DNA of 64,000 nt, taken from NCBI RefSeq assembly GCF_002232035.1, contig NZ_NKXR01000002.1, positions 1 to 64,000 of the forward strand, given 5' to 3'. The DNA comes from Collinsella sp. TF06-26. Lineage in GTDB: Bacteria > Actinomycetota > Coriobacteriia > Coriobacteriales > Coriobacteriaceae. The stretch's first letter is position 1. The number at the start of each line of letters is the position of its first letter. The translations under genes and the position numbers were made by a program. Below, piece by piece: positions 53,035-61,310 of the stretch. The notes below the pieces were generated by a model. It was not told where the DNA came from. It was given only the letters and a program-made list of their open reading frames with translations, and did not search any database.

Positions 53035-53074
53035 GAACAGGCCCGCTGGCAGATAGTTGCCAGCGGGCCTGTTC
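53035..53074 (+). terminator. Hairpin after trpS, second
   Basis: A perfect 17-bp stem (GAACAGGCCCGCTGGCA on the left) with a GATAGT loop. No long T run follows, so termination may be weak or aided by Rho. Confidence 0.7.
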
Positions 53075-53255
53075 CCGAAGTACACCGTTGAATCGCACAG
53101 AGGGGAGGAATGCGAATCAAACTCAACAGGGCAGACTTTTTCATCGCCTATTGCCTGCTCCGTTGCTGAAAACAATATAGTTCACCATGGTTTACTTTGC
53201 TGCGACAAACCGCGCCGCCATACCTTCTCCATAAGTTAACCTCGGTAAACCTGCC

Positions 53256-53295
53256 AAAACCACCACAAAGGGGATAGGCACCTTTGTGGTGGTTT
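53256..53295. repeat. Palindromic repeat family A, copy 3
   Basis: A stem AAACCACCACAAAGG/CCTTTGTGGTGGTTT with a GGATAGGCA loop variant. It lies between trpS and the convergent MGMT-like gene. The wider gap 52982-53312 shows no supported gene; a 19-codon frame at 53109 is too short to call. Confidence 0.85.
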
Positions 53296-53312
53296 AAGCC
53301 ACGGCAGAGCCG

Positions 53313-53633
53313 CTAGAGCCCTGCAGGCCAGCGACAGGCGGCCAAGTCGACGTGCATGTCGTCCTTAAACGCCACACCCTCCCCTAGCAAAAGCTCACGT
53401 TGAGCATCGGGACCGCCAAAAGCAAAACCATCGCATATGCGGCCATCGGCAAACACCACGCGGTGACAGGGAATCTCGCCGGGACGCGGATTGCCATGCA
53501 GGGCATACCCCACGTACCGCGCACTTCGTGGACGTCCAGCAAGCAGCGCCACCTGACCATACGTGGCGACCATCCCCTCGGGAATCTGCTCGACCACCTC
53601 GTACACCCGCTCAAAAAAGCCCTCAGACGCCAT
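53313..53633 (-). CDS. Small methylguanine-DNA methyltransferase-like protein
   Basis: A 106-residue protein matching only the DNA-binding domain of O6-alkylguanine-DNA alkyltransferases. It has FFERVYEVVEQIPEGMVATYGQVA, the helix-turn-helix ALLAGRPRSARYVGYAL and the active-site PCHRVV. The cysteine is present, unlike Atl1-type proteins where it is tryptophan. The usual N-terminal half is missing, as in the short MGMT/YbaZ-like family. ATG at 53633 follows GGAAAGGAG; a start at 53738 would run through a family A repeat. Confidence 0.85.
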   Translation of the reverse strand: MASEGFFERVYEVVEQIPEGMVATYGQVALLAGRPRSARYVGYALHGNPRPGEIPCHRVVFADGRICDGFAFGGPDAQRELLLGEGVAFKDDMHVDLAACRWPAGL

Positions 53634-53662
53634 TGCTCGCTCCTTTCCACCCGGAATAGCAT

Positions 53663-53702
53663 AAACCACCACAAAGGCGCCTGTCCCCTTTGTGGTGGTT
53701 TT
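53663..53702. repeat. Palindromic repeat family A, copy 4 (loop inverted)
   Basis: A stem AAACCACCACAAAGG/CCTTTGTGGTGGTTT with the loop in the opposite orientation (GCCTGTCCCC side). It lies between the MGMT-like and degV genes. Confidence 0.85.
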
Positions 53703-53712
53703 GGCAGGTGGG

Positions 53713-54567
53713 CTAGTTAACGGGCTGGAAGAAGGCAACGGCTACGGCGCCGGGACCTACGTGAGTGCCGATGGTGGCGCCGATGGTGTGGACGGGCAGC
53801 TCGCCCTCGGTGTGGTCAGCCCACAGAGCCGCGCTGTCCTCGATATACTTCTTGAGCACCGCATCCGAAAGGCCCGTATAGCCAAGCGCCAGCGGCATGG
53901 CAAAGTCGACGCCGCCCGCCTTTTCGACCTTCTGGTTGAGCAGGTTACGACCGTTCTTGGAGCCGCGCGCCTTGCCCAGCTGTACGATCAGACCGTCCTC
54001 TACAGCCACCACAGGCTTTACGTTGAGCAGCGTACCCACGGCGCCCGCAGCAGCAGACAGGCGACCGCCGCGCACCAAATACTCCAGCGTCTCGAGCAGG
54101 CCGATAACCACCACACGGTCGCGCACGGCCTCGACCGCCGCCGCGATCTGGGCCGCACTACGGCCCTCGTCCACCAGGCGCAGCGCATACTCGACCAGCA
54201 CGCGCTCGCCCAGGGTGACGTTATTGCTGTCCACGATAAACACGTCGCCGCCCGGTGCCTCGGCAAGTGCAGTGCGGGCGCTCTGATTGGTGCCCGAAAG
54301 CTTGGCACCCACGGTAATAATCACCGCCTCGTCGCCGGCCTCACGAACCTCGGCGATGGCCTGCGAAAAGGCGTACGGGTTGACCTGACCGGTCTTGGGC
54401 AGCTCATCGCGCTCCACGAGCATCTCGTAAAAGCGCTGATGATCGATGTCGACGCCATCCATATACACATCGGTGCCAAAGGTGACGGACAGCGGCAGAA
54501 CACGCAGAGCGGGGTGCTCCGCCGGCGACATATCGCTTGCGGAATCGGTAATAATGCGGACGGACAT
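53713..54567 (-). CDS. DegV family fatty-acid-binding protein
   Basis: A 284-residue DegV protein. It begins MSVRIITDSASDMSP, followed by LPLSVTFG, LPKTGQVNP for lipid-head binding, and SGTNQSARTA. Homologues bind fatty acids for the FakA/FakB phosphorylation system. No fakA is adjacent. GAAAGGA precedes the ATG. It lies upstream of the MGMT-like gene on the same strand, separated from it by a family A repeat. Confidence 0.9.
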   Translation of the reverse strand: MSVRIITDSASDMSPAEHPALRVLPLSVTFGTDVYMDGVDIDHQRFYEMLVERDELPKTGQVNPYAFSQAIAEVREAGDEAVIITVGAKLSGTNQSARTALAEAPGGDVFIVDSNNVTLGERVLVEYALRLVDEGRSAAQIAAAVEAVRDRVVVIGLLETLEYLVRGGRLSAAAGAVGTLLNVKPVVAVEDGLIVQLGKARGSKNGRNLLNQKVEKAGGVDFAMPLALGYTGLSDAVLKKYIEDSAALWADHTEGELPVHTIGATIGTHVGPGAVAVAFFQPVN

Positions 54568-54685
54568 ACGAATCCTTTCTTGCGCAGGTCTCGCGCAGGG
54601 AATTTTGACAACAATGTCCCGGCACGGCGTGCGCGCTCAAACGGGACGATGCAGTTGCTAGTTGGAAGAAAATGCTTTGGCGGTC

Positions 54686-55135
54686 TTAGATCTCACGCAG
54701 GGTGTTGAGAATCGTACGCAGCGACGCATACATCTGCTCGCGCTGCTCCACACCCATAGCCTTACCGGTGGTGTCGAGCACCTCGCGAATGATGCGGTCC
54801 GCCTCGCTCATGCTCTCGCCGCCCAGAGCGGTCAGGCGCACCGGGGCACGATACTTAACGGCCGCATCACCCGAGTCGTCGACCTCGACGTAGCCGCCCT
54901 CCTCCAGATGCGCGAGCGTGCGCGAGACGGCGGCACGGGTCACGCCTGCCATGCGAGCCAGGTCAGCGCCAGTCAGGCCGTCCTTGCTGCGCTCAAGATA
55001 GTACAGGCACATAACGTCGGAGCCCTTGAGGCCCAGCCTTGCGCCCTCGGATGTCTTAATGCGCTGGATCTCCTTGTAGAGCCCGCTGATCAGTCCGACA
55101 AAGTCCTCGAAACGTGTCTCGTCGTTCTGCTGCAT
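54686..55135 (-). CDS. MarR family transcriptional regulator
   Basis: A 149-residue winged-helix regulator. It has DVMCLYYLERSKDGLTGADLARMAGVTRAAVSRTLAHLEEGGYVEV and a C-terminal helical dimerisation region. The ligand and targets are unknown. The divergence from degV is not direct: both are on the minus strand with a 118-bp gap, so degV may be a target but could also be independent. GAAAGGCGG precedes the ATG at a longer spacing. Confidence 0.85.
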   Translation of the reverse strand: MQQNDETRFEDFVGLISGLYKEIQRIKTSEGARLGLKGSDVMCLYYLERSKDGLTGADLARMAGVTRAAVSRTLAHLEEGGYVEVDDSGDAAVKYRAPVRLTALGGESMSEADRIIREVLDTTGKAMGVEQREQMYASLRTILNTLREI

Positions 55136-55238
55136 GGGAGACGACCGCCTTTCGCTTACATGATGCTAACGGGTAAACATCTTAGCCGCACGAGGCAACA
55201 CCCATACCCAAATATCCCATTTGTTAACCCATCAACAT

Positions 55239-55280
55239 AAAAACCACCACAAAGGGGACAGGCACCTTTGTGGTGGTTTT
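55239..55280. repeat. Palindromic repeat family A, copy 5
   Basis: A stem AAAACCACCACAAAGG/CCTTTGTGGTGGTTTT with a GGACAGGCA loop, between the MarR and B3/B4-domain genes. Confidence 0.85.
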
Positions 55281-55308
55281 GACCGGCGAACATGATCCGC
55301 AGGCGTCG

Positions 55309-56028
55309 TTACAGTTCCACGCAGGGATTGTCGCGGGTCACAAGCGTCTTAACGACAACCGTCGCTCCCAGATAGCGCTCGAGCAACTCGGCGAGACGAT
55401 CAACGGCAGCCTGGCAATCCCCCATCCGCTCGGGCTCCGCGCACTCAATCGCCAGGAATGCATCGGCCGAATCGTCGGACAGCGCCGTGCGAACGCCATC
55501 GCGCCAGTTCCAGCAGCGGCATACGGCGCCCGCATCATCGATGTAGGCGAGCTCGCCGGGCAGCGTCGGGTCATCTGTTTCCTCGCCAAGTGGCAGGAAC
55601 GCATCGCCGCCGTCAGTCACCTTCAAGCGAAGATCCCCCTCAATCGTATGCAGGTCCTCGCCGCCAACGGGCAGCGCGTAGGTCAGCGACACCGTGTTGT
55701 AGATGTCCACCGCGGGCGTAATGTGGCCCACCGGTTTGCCCTTGAGCACGCGCTTGAGCAGGTTCTCAATTGAGCAACGCGCGCCCTTTTTGGTCTTGAA
55801 CAGCCGATAAGCCTCGCGCCATGCCTTGACCGGTGCGTTCTCGCTGATAGTATCGCTGGTCAGATGACGCTCCGCGTCGATATTGGCGCGGTCGAGCAAC
55901 GCCGCAATCGCGTCCACGTCCTCTTGAGGAATCTGAGCCGCGGGCTTCATGCCCTTTACGACCACAACACCGACAGCCGCCTGCGGAAATAGCTCCCAAA
56001 ACGAATCCTCGGCAATAAAGCTCTTCAT
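55309..56028 (-). CDS. B3/B4 tRNA-binding-domain protein
   Basis: A 239-residue protein resembling the B3/B4 domain of phenylalanyl-tRNA synthetase beta subunit, found as a stand-alone protein. It has WREAYRLFKTKKGARCSIENLLKRVLKG, VDIYNTVSLTYALPVGGED and CWNWRDGVRT. Stand-alone B3/B4 proteins may edit or bind mischarged tRNA, but the role is not established. ATG at 56028 follows AAGGGAG. Flanked by family A repeats on both sides. Confidence 0.85.
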   Translation of the reverse strand: MKSFIAEDSFWELFPQAAVGVVVVKGMKPAAQIPQEDVDAIAALLDRANIDAERHLTSDTISENAPVKAWREAYRLFKTKKGARCSIENLLKRVLKGKPVGHITPAVDIYNTVSLTYALPVGGEDLHTIEGDLRLKVTDGGDAFLPLGEETDDPTLPGELAYIDDAGAVCRCWNWRDGVRTALSDDSADAFLAIECAEPERMGDCQAAVDRLAELLERYLGATVVVKTLVTRDNPCVEL

Positions 56029-56200
56029 GCGCTCTCCCTTCATCGTGCGCGCCCGAGCGAGGGCGCCTAAACAAAAAGCGCCCTTACGACGGCCACCTTC
56101 AAAGTCCTACGGTGCCGCCACAAGAGCGCTTACGCTGCCCCCATCCGGAGAAGGGGGCAATATGTCAGGCGTATTGTAACCCGAGTCATCCGCGCGAGTA

Positions 56201-56240
56201 AAACCACCACAAAGGTGCCTGTCCCCTTTATGGTGGTTTT
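56201..56240. repeat. Palindromic repeat family A, copy 6 (loop inverted)
   Basis: A stem AAACCACCACAAAGG/CCTTTATGGTGGTTT with one change in the right arm and the GTGCCTGTCC loop orientation, between the B3/B4 gene and pckA. Confidence 0.82.
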
Positions 56241-56255
56241 GGGTCTGAAGCAACG

Positions 56256-57926
56256 CTAGTGTCGGAGTCCCAGCAGGCCGCGGCCGCGATGACGGGCGTC
56301 GGCGTGCACCTGAGCGTGCGGACCGGCGGCCTTCACGGACTCGGGCAGGTGCGAGTACTTCTTCTCGAAGTTCTCCTCGAACATCACGGCCAAGTTGTGC
56401 GCCGCCTCGTCGTAGCGCGCGGTGCTCTGCCAGTACTGGCGCGGCACCAGGATGCCGTCGGGCACGCCGTGGCACGTGGTGGGAATGTCGACGTTAAAGA
56501 TATCATCGTGGACGAACTCGCTGTCCTCGATGGTACCGTCGAGGGCGCGGGCCACCAGGGCGCGCGTGTAGGCAAGCTCGATGCGATGGCCCACGCCGTA
56601 GCCGCCGCCAATCCAGCCGGTGTTGACCAGGTACACACGCGTGCGGCCGTCGGCGATGCGCTCACCGAGCATCTTGGCATAGACCATGGGGTCGAGCGGC
56701 ATAAACGGCTCGCCAAACAGCGAAGAGAACGTGGGTGTGGGCTCGGTGACGCCGACCTCGGTGCCGGGGATCTTGGCCGTAAAGCCCGTCACAAAGTGAT
56801 ACATGGCGGCGTCGGCCGTCAGGCGCGAGATGGGCGGCAGCACGCCAAAGGCGTCGCAGGTCAAAAACAGCACGACGCTCGGAGTGGTGCCCATACCCTT
56901 GGTCCACGCGTTGGGAATGTGCTCCACAGGGTAGGCCACGCGCGTGTTGTGCGTGACCGAGACGTCATCGTAGTTGGGCTTGCGGCTCTCGTCGAGCACC
57001 ACGTTTTCGCAGATCGCGCCAAAGCGGACGGCGTTGAAGATCTCAGGCTCGTGGAACGCGTCCAGGCCCTCGCATTTGGCGTAGCAGCCACCCTCGATGT
57101 TGAAGATGCCCATGTCGGACCAACCGTGCTCGTCGTCGCCGATCAGTAGGCGCGTGGGGTTGGCCGAAAGCGTGGTCTTGCCGGTGCCAGACAGGCCAAA
57201 GAACACGGCGGTCTCGTGCGTGACAGGATCCATGCTGGCCGAGCAGTGCATGGGCAGCACGTCGTCCTCTACGGGCAGCAGGTAGTTCATGACGCTGAAG
57301 ATGGACTTTTTGATCTCACCGGAGTAACCGGTGCCGGCAACCAGAATCACGCGCTCCTGGAAGTTGATGACCACGGCGGCGCTGGAGTTGAGGCCCTTAA
57401 TGACGGGATCGCACTGGTAGCCGGGAGCGGCGAGCACGCAAAAGTCCGGCTCACCGGTGCGCGCAATTTCGCGAGCGAGCGGGCGAGCGAGCATCTGCTT
57501 AATAAAGAGCGCCTGGCTGGCACGTTCGCAGGCGACAAGCAGGCGACGTGTATGGTTGCGATCGGCACCGGCCATACCGCGCGTGACGAAAACATCGCGC
57601 TCGTTGAGGTAGTTGACGATACCGGCCTTGATGGTCTCGTAGCTCTCGATCGAAAGCGGTCGGTTGACGGCGCCCCAGGCGATCTTGCCGTGCACGTCGG
57701 GCGTGTCGACGATAAAGCGGTCGTTGGGCGAACGGCCGGTGCGCTCCCCCGTCTCGATCACGAGTGCGCCATTGGATGCCATGCGGCCTTCTTCGCGGCG
57801 GATGGCGTGCTCGACGAGCTCCGCGGCGGGTAGATCGACCAGCAGACGGGGCTGATTCTCGGCAGGATCTTCGACCAGCGTAAGACCAAAGTTGGACAAA
57901 ACTTCTGCAGGGGTAACACCTGGCAT
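56256..57926 (-). CDS. pckA: Phosphoenolpyruvate carboxykinase (ATP)
   Basis: A 556-residue ATP-dependent PEPCK, which converts oxaloacetate and ATP to PEP and CO2, or the reverse in anaerobes. It has GRSPNDRF, GTGYSGEIKKSIFSVMNYLLP, the kinase loop GLSGTGKTTL (254-263), IGDDEHGWSD, and the later NTGWIGGGYGVG. ATG at 57926 has AAGGAGG. The gene is strongly G+C-rich and likely well expressed. In gut anaerobes it often serves CO2 fixation toward succinate. Confidence 0.96.
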   Translation of the reverse strand: MPGVTPAEVLSNFGLTLVEDPAENQPRLLVDLPAAELVEHAIRREEGRMASNGALVIETGERTGRSPNDRFIVDTPDVHGKIAWGAVNRPLSIESYETIKAGIVNYLNERDVFVTRGMAGADRNHTRRLLVACERASQALFIKQMLARPLAREIARTGEPDFCVLAAPGYQCDPVIKGLNSSAAVVINFQERVILVAGTGYSGEIKKSIFSVMNYLLPVEDDVLPMHCSASMDPVTHETAVFFGLSGTGKTTLSANPTRLLIGDDEHGWSDMGIFNIEGGCYAKCEGLDAFHEPEIFNAVRFGAICENVVLDESRKPNYDDVSVTHNTRVAYPVEHIPNAWTKGMGTTPSVVLFLTCDAFGVLPPISRLTADAAMYHFVTGFTAKIPGTEVGVTEPTPTFSSLFGEPFMPLDPMVYAKMLGERIADGRTRVYLVNTGWIGGGYGVGHRIELAYTRALVARALDGTIEDSEFVHDDIFNVDIPTTCHGVPDGILVPRQYWQSTARYDEAAHNLAVMFEENFEKKYSHLPESVKAAGPHAQVHADARHRGRGLLGLRH

Positions 57927-58075
57927 GGGGCCTCCTTTAAAAGCGCGACACGTGGACGCGGCGCGCACTTTACTCACGTAAAGCCCGTTGTACCCGATAT
58001 GCAAAAACGTTTTTGCGGCAACGGCGAAGCGCCCGCCCAACGGTCAAAAATCGCAGGCAAGCGGCCTAGTCGTTA

Positions 58076-58178
58076 GGGACACTCTTGAACAGGCAACATT
58101 CAAGGAGTGTCCCCGAATGCCGGCACTTAGGGACGTTCCCAAAGTGCCGGCACATAAGGAACGTCCCCAAATGCCGTC
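58076..58178. repeat. Palindromic/tandem repeat family B, array
   Basis: A hairpin GGGACACTCTTGAA/TTCAAGGAGTGTCCC at 58076-58113, followed by tandem units of about 27-28 bases with ATGCCGGCACTTAGGGACG-like sequence. It lies in the 352-base gap between pckA and the flippase gene. The same words occur at 45459-45508 and, in part, at 38822-38868. Confidence 0.75.
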
Positions 58179-58278
58179 TACTGAATGGCGCCGCCGAAAT
58201 TATCGAACAACCTGTTCAAAAACACGACCGAACACCGTCGCGTCTATACTAGAGTGCGGCAATAGAAAGGACTCCGCT

Positions 58279-59862
58279 TTGAGCATCACGCCCCTCGATA
58301 GCATTCGCCGCGCCATCGCCCGCCGCAATGGCGTCGCCGACCCCGCCGTAGCGGGCAGCGGCACCGCAAGGGCCCAGGGCGGACGCATCGAGAACGGCCT
58401 GTTCCCCGCCTCCCACACGGCCGAAGAGCTCGCGCGCATCCAGGAGCTGAGCCAGCGCAACGCCGGCGGCCCCGACAGCAGCCAGGCCACACGCCGTCGC
58501 CGGCGCGAACGCGATCGGGAGCCCGGCCCCGTCCGCCGCATGGTCAACGCTTGGTGGAACCGCCTGCTCGGAGCCGTCTACGGCGGCGGCTTCTCCACAC
58601 AAGAAGCCGAGTACGAAGATCACGCCACCCGTCGCGACTACCTTTGGAATACCCTGGGCACCGCCGTGTGGGGCATGGTGTTTCCGTTGCTCACCATCGT
58701 GTCTACGCAGCTCGTGGGCGCCGAAGAGGCTGGCAAATTCTCCATCGCCTTTGTCACCGGCACGCTCATAATGATCGCGTGCAACTACGGCGTGCGCAAT
58801 TTCCAGGTCTCGGACATCGACGAAAAGACGTCCTTTGCCTCTTACCAGCTCAACCGCTGGATCTGCGGAGCGCTCGCGCTGGCATGCGGCCTGGTATACA
58901 GCAGCGCCCGCGGCTACGATGCGCAGATGGCCACAATCGGCCTGGGCGTCTACCTGTATAAGGCGATCGACGGCATTGCCGACGTGTACGAGGGCCGCCT
59001 GCAGCAGGCCGACAAACTCTACCTGGCCGGCATGAGCCAAACGCTACGATCCGTCGGCGTCATCGCGGTCTTTAGCGTGGCACTGTTCCTCACGCGCAGC
59101 ATGCCCATCGCCGCCATGGCCATGGGTGTCACCGCCATCGCCTCGCTCGTGCTGGTCACCGCGCCGCTCGCCCTGCTCGAAACCGAAAAATCGCGCCGCG
59201 TGAGCCTGCGCGAGGTCGGTCACCTGTTTATCCAGTGCGCCCCGCTTTTTGGCGCGCTGTTCCTGTTCAACCTTATCGAGAGCATGCCCAAGTTCGTGAT
59301 GGAAGGCACGCTGGCCTACAAGTATCAGCTGTACTTTAATGCCCTGTTCTTTCCGGCGCAGGCTATTTTGTTGAGCATTGGATTTATCTATAAACCGCAG
59401 CTTCTGCGTTTGTCGAGCATTTGGGCTAATCCTCGCAAGCGTCGTCGCTTTGACCTGATTATTGTTGCCGTTATGGCACTGATCGTGGTCATCACCAGCG
59501 TGTGCGCCGCATTTATGGCAGGTCCCGGTATTCCCCTCATGAGCTTCATGTACGGCCTCAATTTTGAGCGCTACCGCACGCTGGCACTGCTGATGGTTGT
59601 CGCCGGCGGCGTCACCGCGGCCATCGACTTTCTCTACGCCATCATCACGGTGCTGCGCCATGCCGGCGACGTCACCAAAATCTACCTGATCTGCTTCGCC
59701 GTAAGCGTAGTGCTGCCGGTGATCCTGATCAACCTGCTGGGTCTGATGGGCGCCGTGGTGAGCTACCTAGCCATCATGGCCCTACTCCTGGTGCTGCTGA
59801 TTATCGAATACGCCCACATCCGCCAACGCATCGAGCGCGACCGCAACCCGTACGGCGCCTAA
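58279..59862 (+). CDS. Polysaccharide flippase-like membrane protein
   Basis: A 527-residue protein with about twelve transmembrane segments after a roughly 110-residue cytoplasmic, charged N-terminus (RRRRRERDREPGPVRR). It resembles Wzx/MOP-superfamily oligosaccharide flippases, which move lipid-linked surface glycans across the membrane. TTG at 58279 is chosen because GAAAGGA lies upstream and no ATG is nearby. It stands alone in the window but could serve the glycans made by the 5.9-14 kb cluster and the WecA/TagO-like enzyme. Confidence 0.8.
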   Translation: MSITPLDSIRRAIARRNGVADPAVAGSGTARAQGGRIENGLFPASHTAEELARIQELSQRNAGGPDSSQATRRRRRERDREPGPVRRMVNAWWNRLLGAVYGGGFSTQEAEYEDHATRRDYLWNTLGTAVWGMVFPLLTIVSTQLVGAEEAGKFSIAFVTGTLIMIACNYGVRNFQVSDIDEKTSFASYQLNRWICGALALACGLVYSSARGYDAQMATIGLGVYLYKAIDGIADVYEGRLQQADKLYLAGMSQTLRSVGVIAVFSVALFLTRSMPIAAMAMGVTAIASLVLVTAPLALLETEKSRRVSLREVGHLFIQCAPLFGALFLFNLIESMPKFVMEGTLAYKYQLYFNALFFPAQAILLSIGFIYKPQLLRLSSIWANPRKRRRFDLIIVAVMALIVVITSVCAAFMAGPGIPLMSFMYGLNFERYRTLALLMVVAGGVTAAIDFLYAIITVLRHAGDVTKIYLICFAVSVVLPVILINLLGLMGAVVSYLAIMALLLVLLIIEYAHIRQRIERDRNPYGA

Positions 59863-59909
59863 TTGGCGCAATGGGGGGTCTCGTTGCGGACGATTTGCGA
59901 CACGCAAAA

Positions 59910-60032
59910 CTAAGTGAGTAGACTTTTGCCGAATCCCTGACCACACCGGCAAAACACAAGTCAGTGACCTGCGGTTTTGTTGAGGCAAATTTGCCGGCTG
60001 CTCGGCATTTCCAAAAAAGTCTACTCACTTAG
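59910..60032. repeat. 123-bp element with 18-bp inverted repeats
   Basis: Arms CTAAGTGAGTAGACTTTT (59910-59927) and its perfect inverse (60015-60032). The interior has no gene. It lies in the 355-base gap after the flippase gene. Confidence 0.75.
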
Positions 60033-60052
60033 CCAGCGGGCAGCCAAAAAAG

Positions 60053-60092
60053 AACCGTCGCAACGTCGTTTGACTCCGTTGCGACGGTTTTT
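60053..60092. terminator. Terminator-like hairpin with flanking A and T runs
   Basis: A perfect 13-bp stem AACCGTCGCAACG/CGTTGCGACGGTT with an 11-base loop, preceded by A residues and followed by TTTT. It can serve both the flippase gene and the convergent metallophosphoesterase gene. Confidence 0.85.
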
Positions 60093-60217
60093 CGAGCATT
60101 TTCGCACTGCCGAGGACGCAGACGTTCCTCATTTCTCGCGCTTACCGAGCAAGAAGGCGCTATTCTCCGAAAGTAGTCAAAAAAGCTCCGTCCCAAATTA
60201 GCTACCCTTTGCACCGA

Positions 60218-61057
60218 TTATTCGCCTGGGTTGATATTCGCGTAGAACTCCGCGCCATCATCCAGGCGCAGGATCCCGACGCGGCCGAACTCGGAGCCGG
60301 TGGCGGCGGCGCAGTCGATATCGATACGATCGGGCACGCCGGCGGTATCCTCGCCACCCAGGCGCACAATCTGCCCGCGGCCCGACTCCTCATCAAGCCC
60401 CGCCAGGCCGCCAACCTCGCAATAGCGCCCAAGCGACACCGTGGGCGTGTGGCCGCTCACCACGACCGGACCCTCGCCCTCGGCAGAAAGCAGTCCCGTC
60501 GGCGCATCCCAATAGCCGTGACGAATCCACAGCAGGTCATCGGACGACTGCACCGCGAGCATCTGCTGCAGCAGCTCGCGATCGGCACCCACCGCTCCGA
60601 CGCCATCGGCACAATCGACGCCATGCTCAAGTAAAAACGCGCGCGCCGCCTTCATCTCGATTCCAGCATGTACCAGCAGATACGGGCGCTCCTCGGTCTC
60701 GGCCACCGCGTAGAGCGGCAGCGCGGCCATCCATCGCACGAGCTCCTCGTATGCCTCAAATTCCATGTCGTTGAGCTGCTCGCGCGTCGTCCAGCCACCG
60801 TTGATATCCCAGGTCTCGGCATCGAGCGGATCCTGGCCAATGATGGCATCGAGCATGATCTGCTCGTGATTGCCCTTGAGCACGTGGGCGTTGGGCAGCG
60901 AGCGCACGAGCTTAATAACGCCGACCGGATCGGGCCCGCGATCGATCATGTCGCCCAACACGTACAGCGTGTCGTCGGACGTCAACGAAATCTTGGACAG
61001 GGCCTCGTCAAGCGCACGCACGTGCCCGTGAGCATCAGATGTCACATAGATCGCCAT
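60218..61057 (-). CDS. Metallophosphoesterase (PrpA/ApaH-like)
   Basis: A 279-residue calcineurin-like phosphoesterase. It has SDAHGH (7-12), GDMIDRGPD (35-43) and GNHE (62-65), the metal-binding motifs, and VVSGHTPT later. It resembles serine/threonine phosphatases of the PrpA type and symmetric Ap4A hydrolases; which activity it has cannot be told. An ATG start at 61057 with a GAGAGGCG site. Family C half-site GTAGCTAATTTGGGACGG lies just downstream. Confidence 0.85.
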   Translation of the reverse strand: MAIYVTSDAHGHVRALDEALSKISLTSDDTLYVLGDMIDRGPDPVGVIKLVRSLPNAHVLKGNHEQIMLDAIIGQDPLDAETWDINGGWTTREQLNDMEFEAYEELVRWMAALPLYAVAETEERPYLLVHAGIEMKAARAFLLEHGVDCADGVGAVGADRELLQQMLAVQSSDDLLWIRHGYWDAPTGLLSAEGEGPVVVSGHTPTVSLGRYCEVGGLAGLDEESGRGQIVRLGGEDTAGVPDRIDIDCAAATGSEFGRVGILRLDDGAEFYANINPGE

Positions 61058-61310
61058 GGTACGCCTCTCCTTGCATTGCGGCCAAAGCCCGGCGCCGCAA
61101 CTAAAACTTCAAGTTGAACTTAAACGTTACCCATTGTACTCCGTTGCAATAAAGCTGGAAAGGGTTTCCGAGCAGAGGCAAAGACGGCAGCCGTCTATGA
61201 CGATATCGCGCACGCCCGCAATCCAACCCCATAAACCCACCATCTTTGGGTACAAATAACCGCAGACAACTAACCGTGCCACGCCAACCACCCAGGAGCG
61301 GACACCATCC

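Noticed and set aside
53109-53168. 19-codon frame after trpS with a nearby GGGGAGG
   Set aside because: Very short, spacing to the ATG is tight, and there is no sign of conservation within the window.
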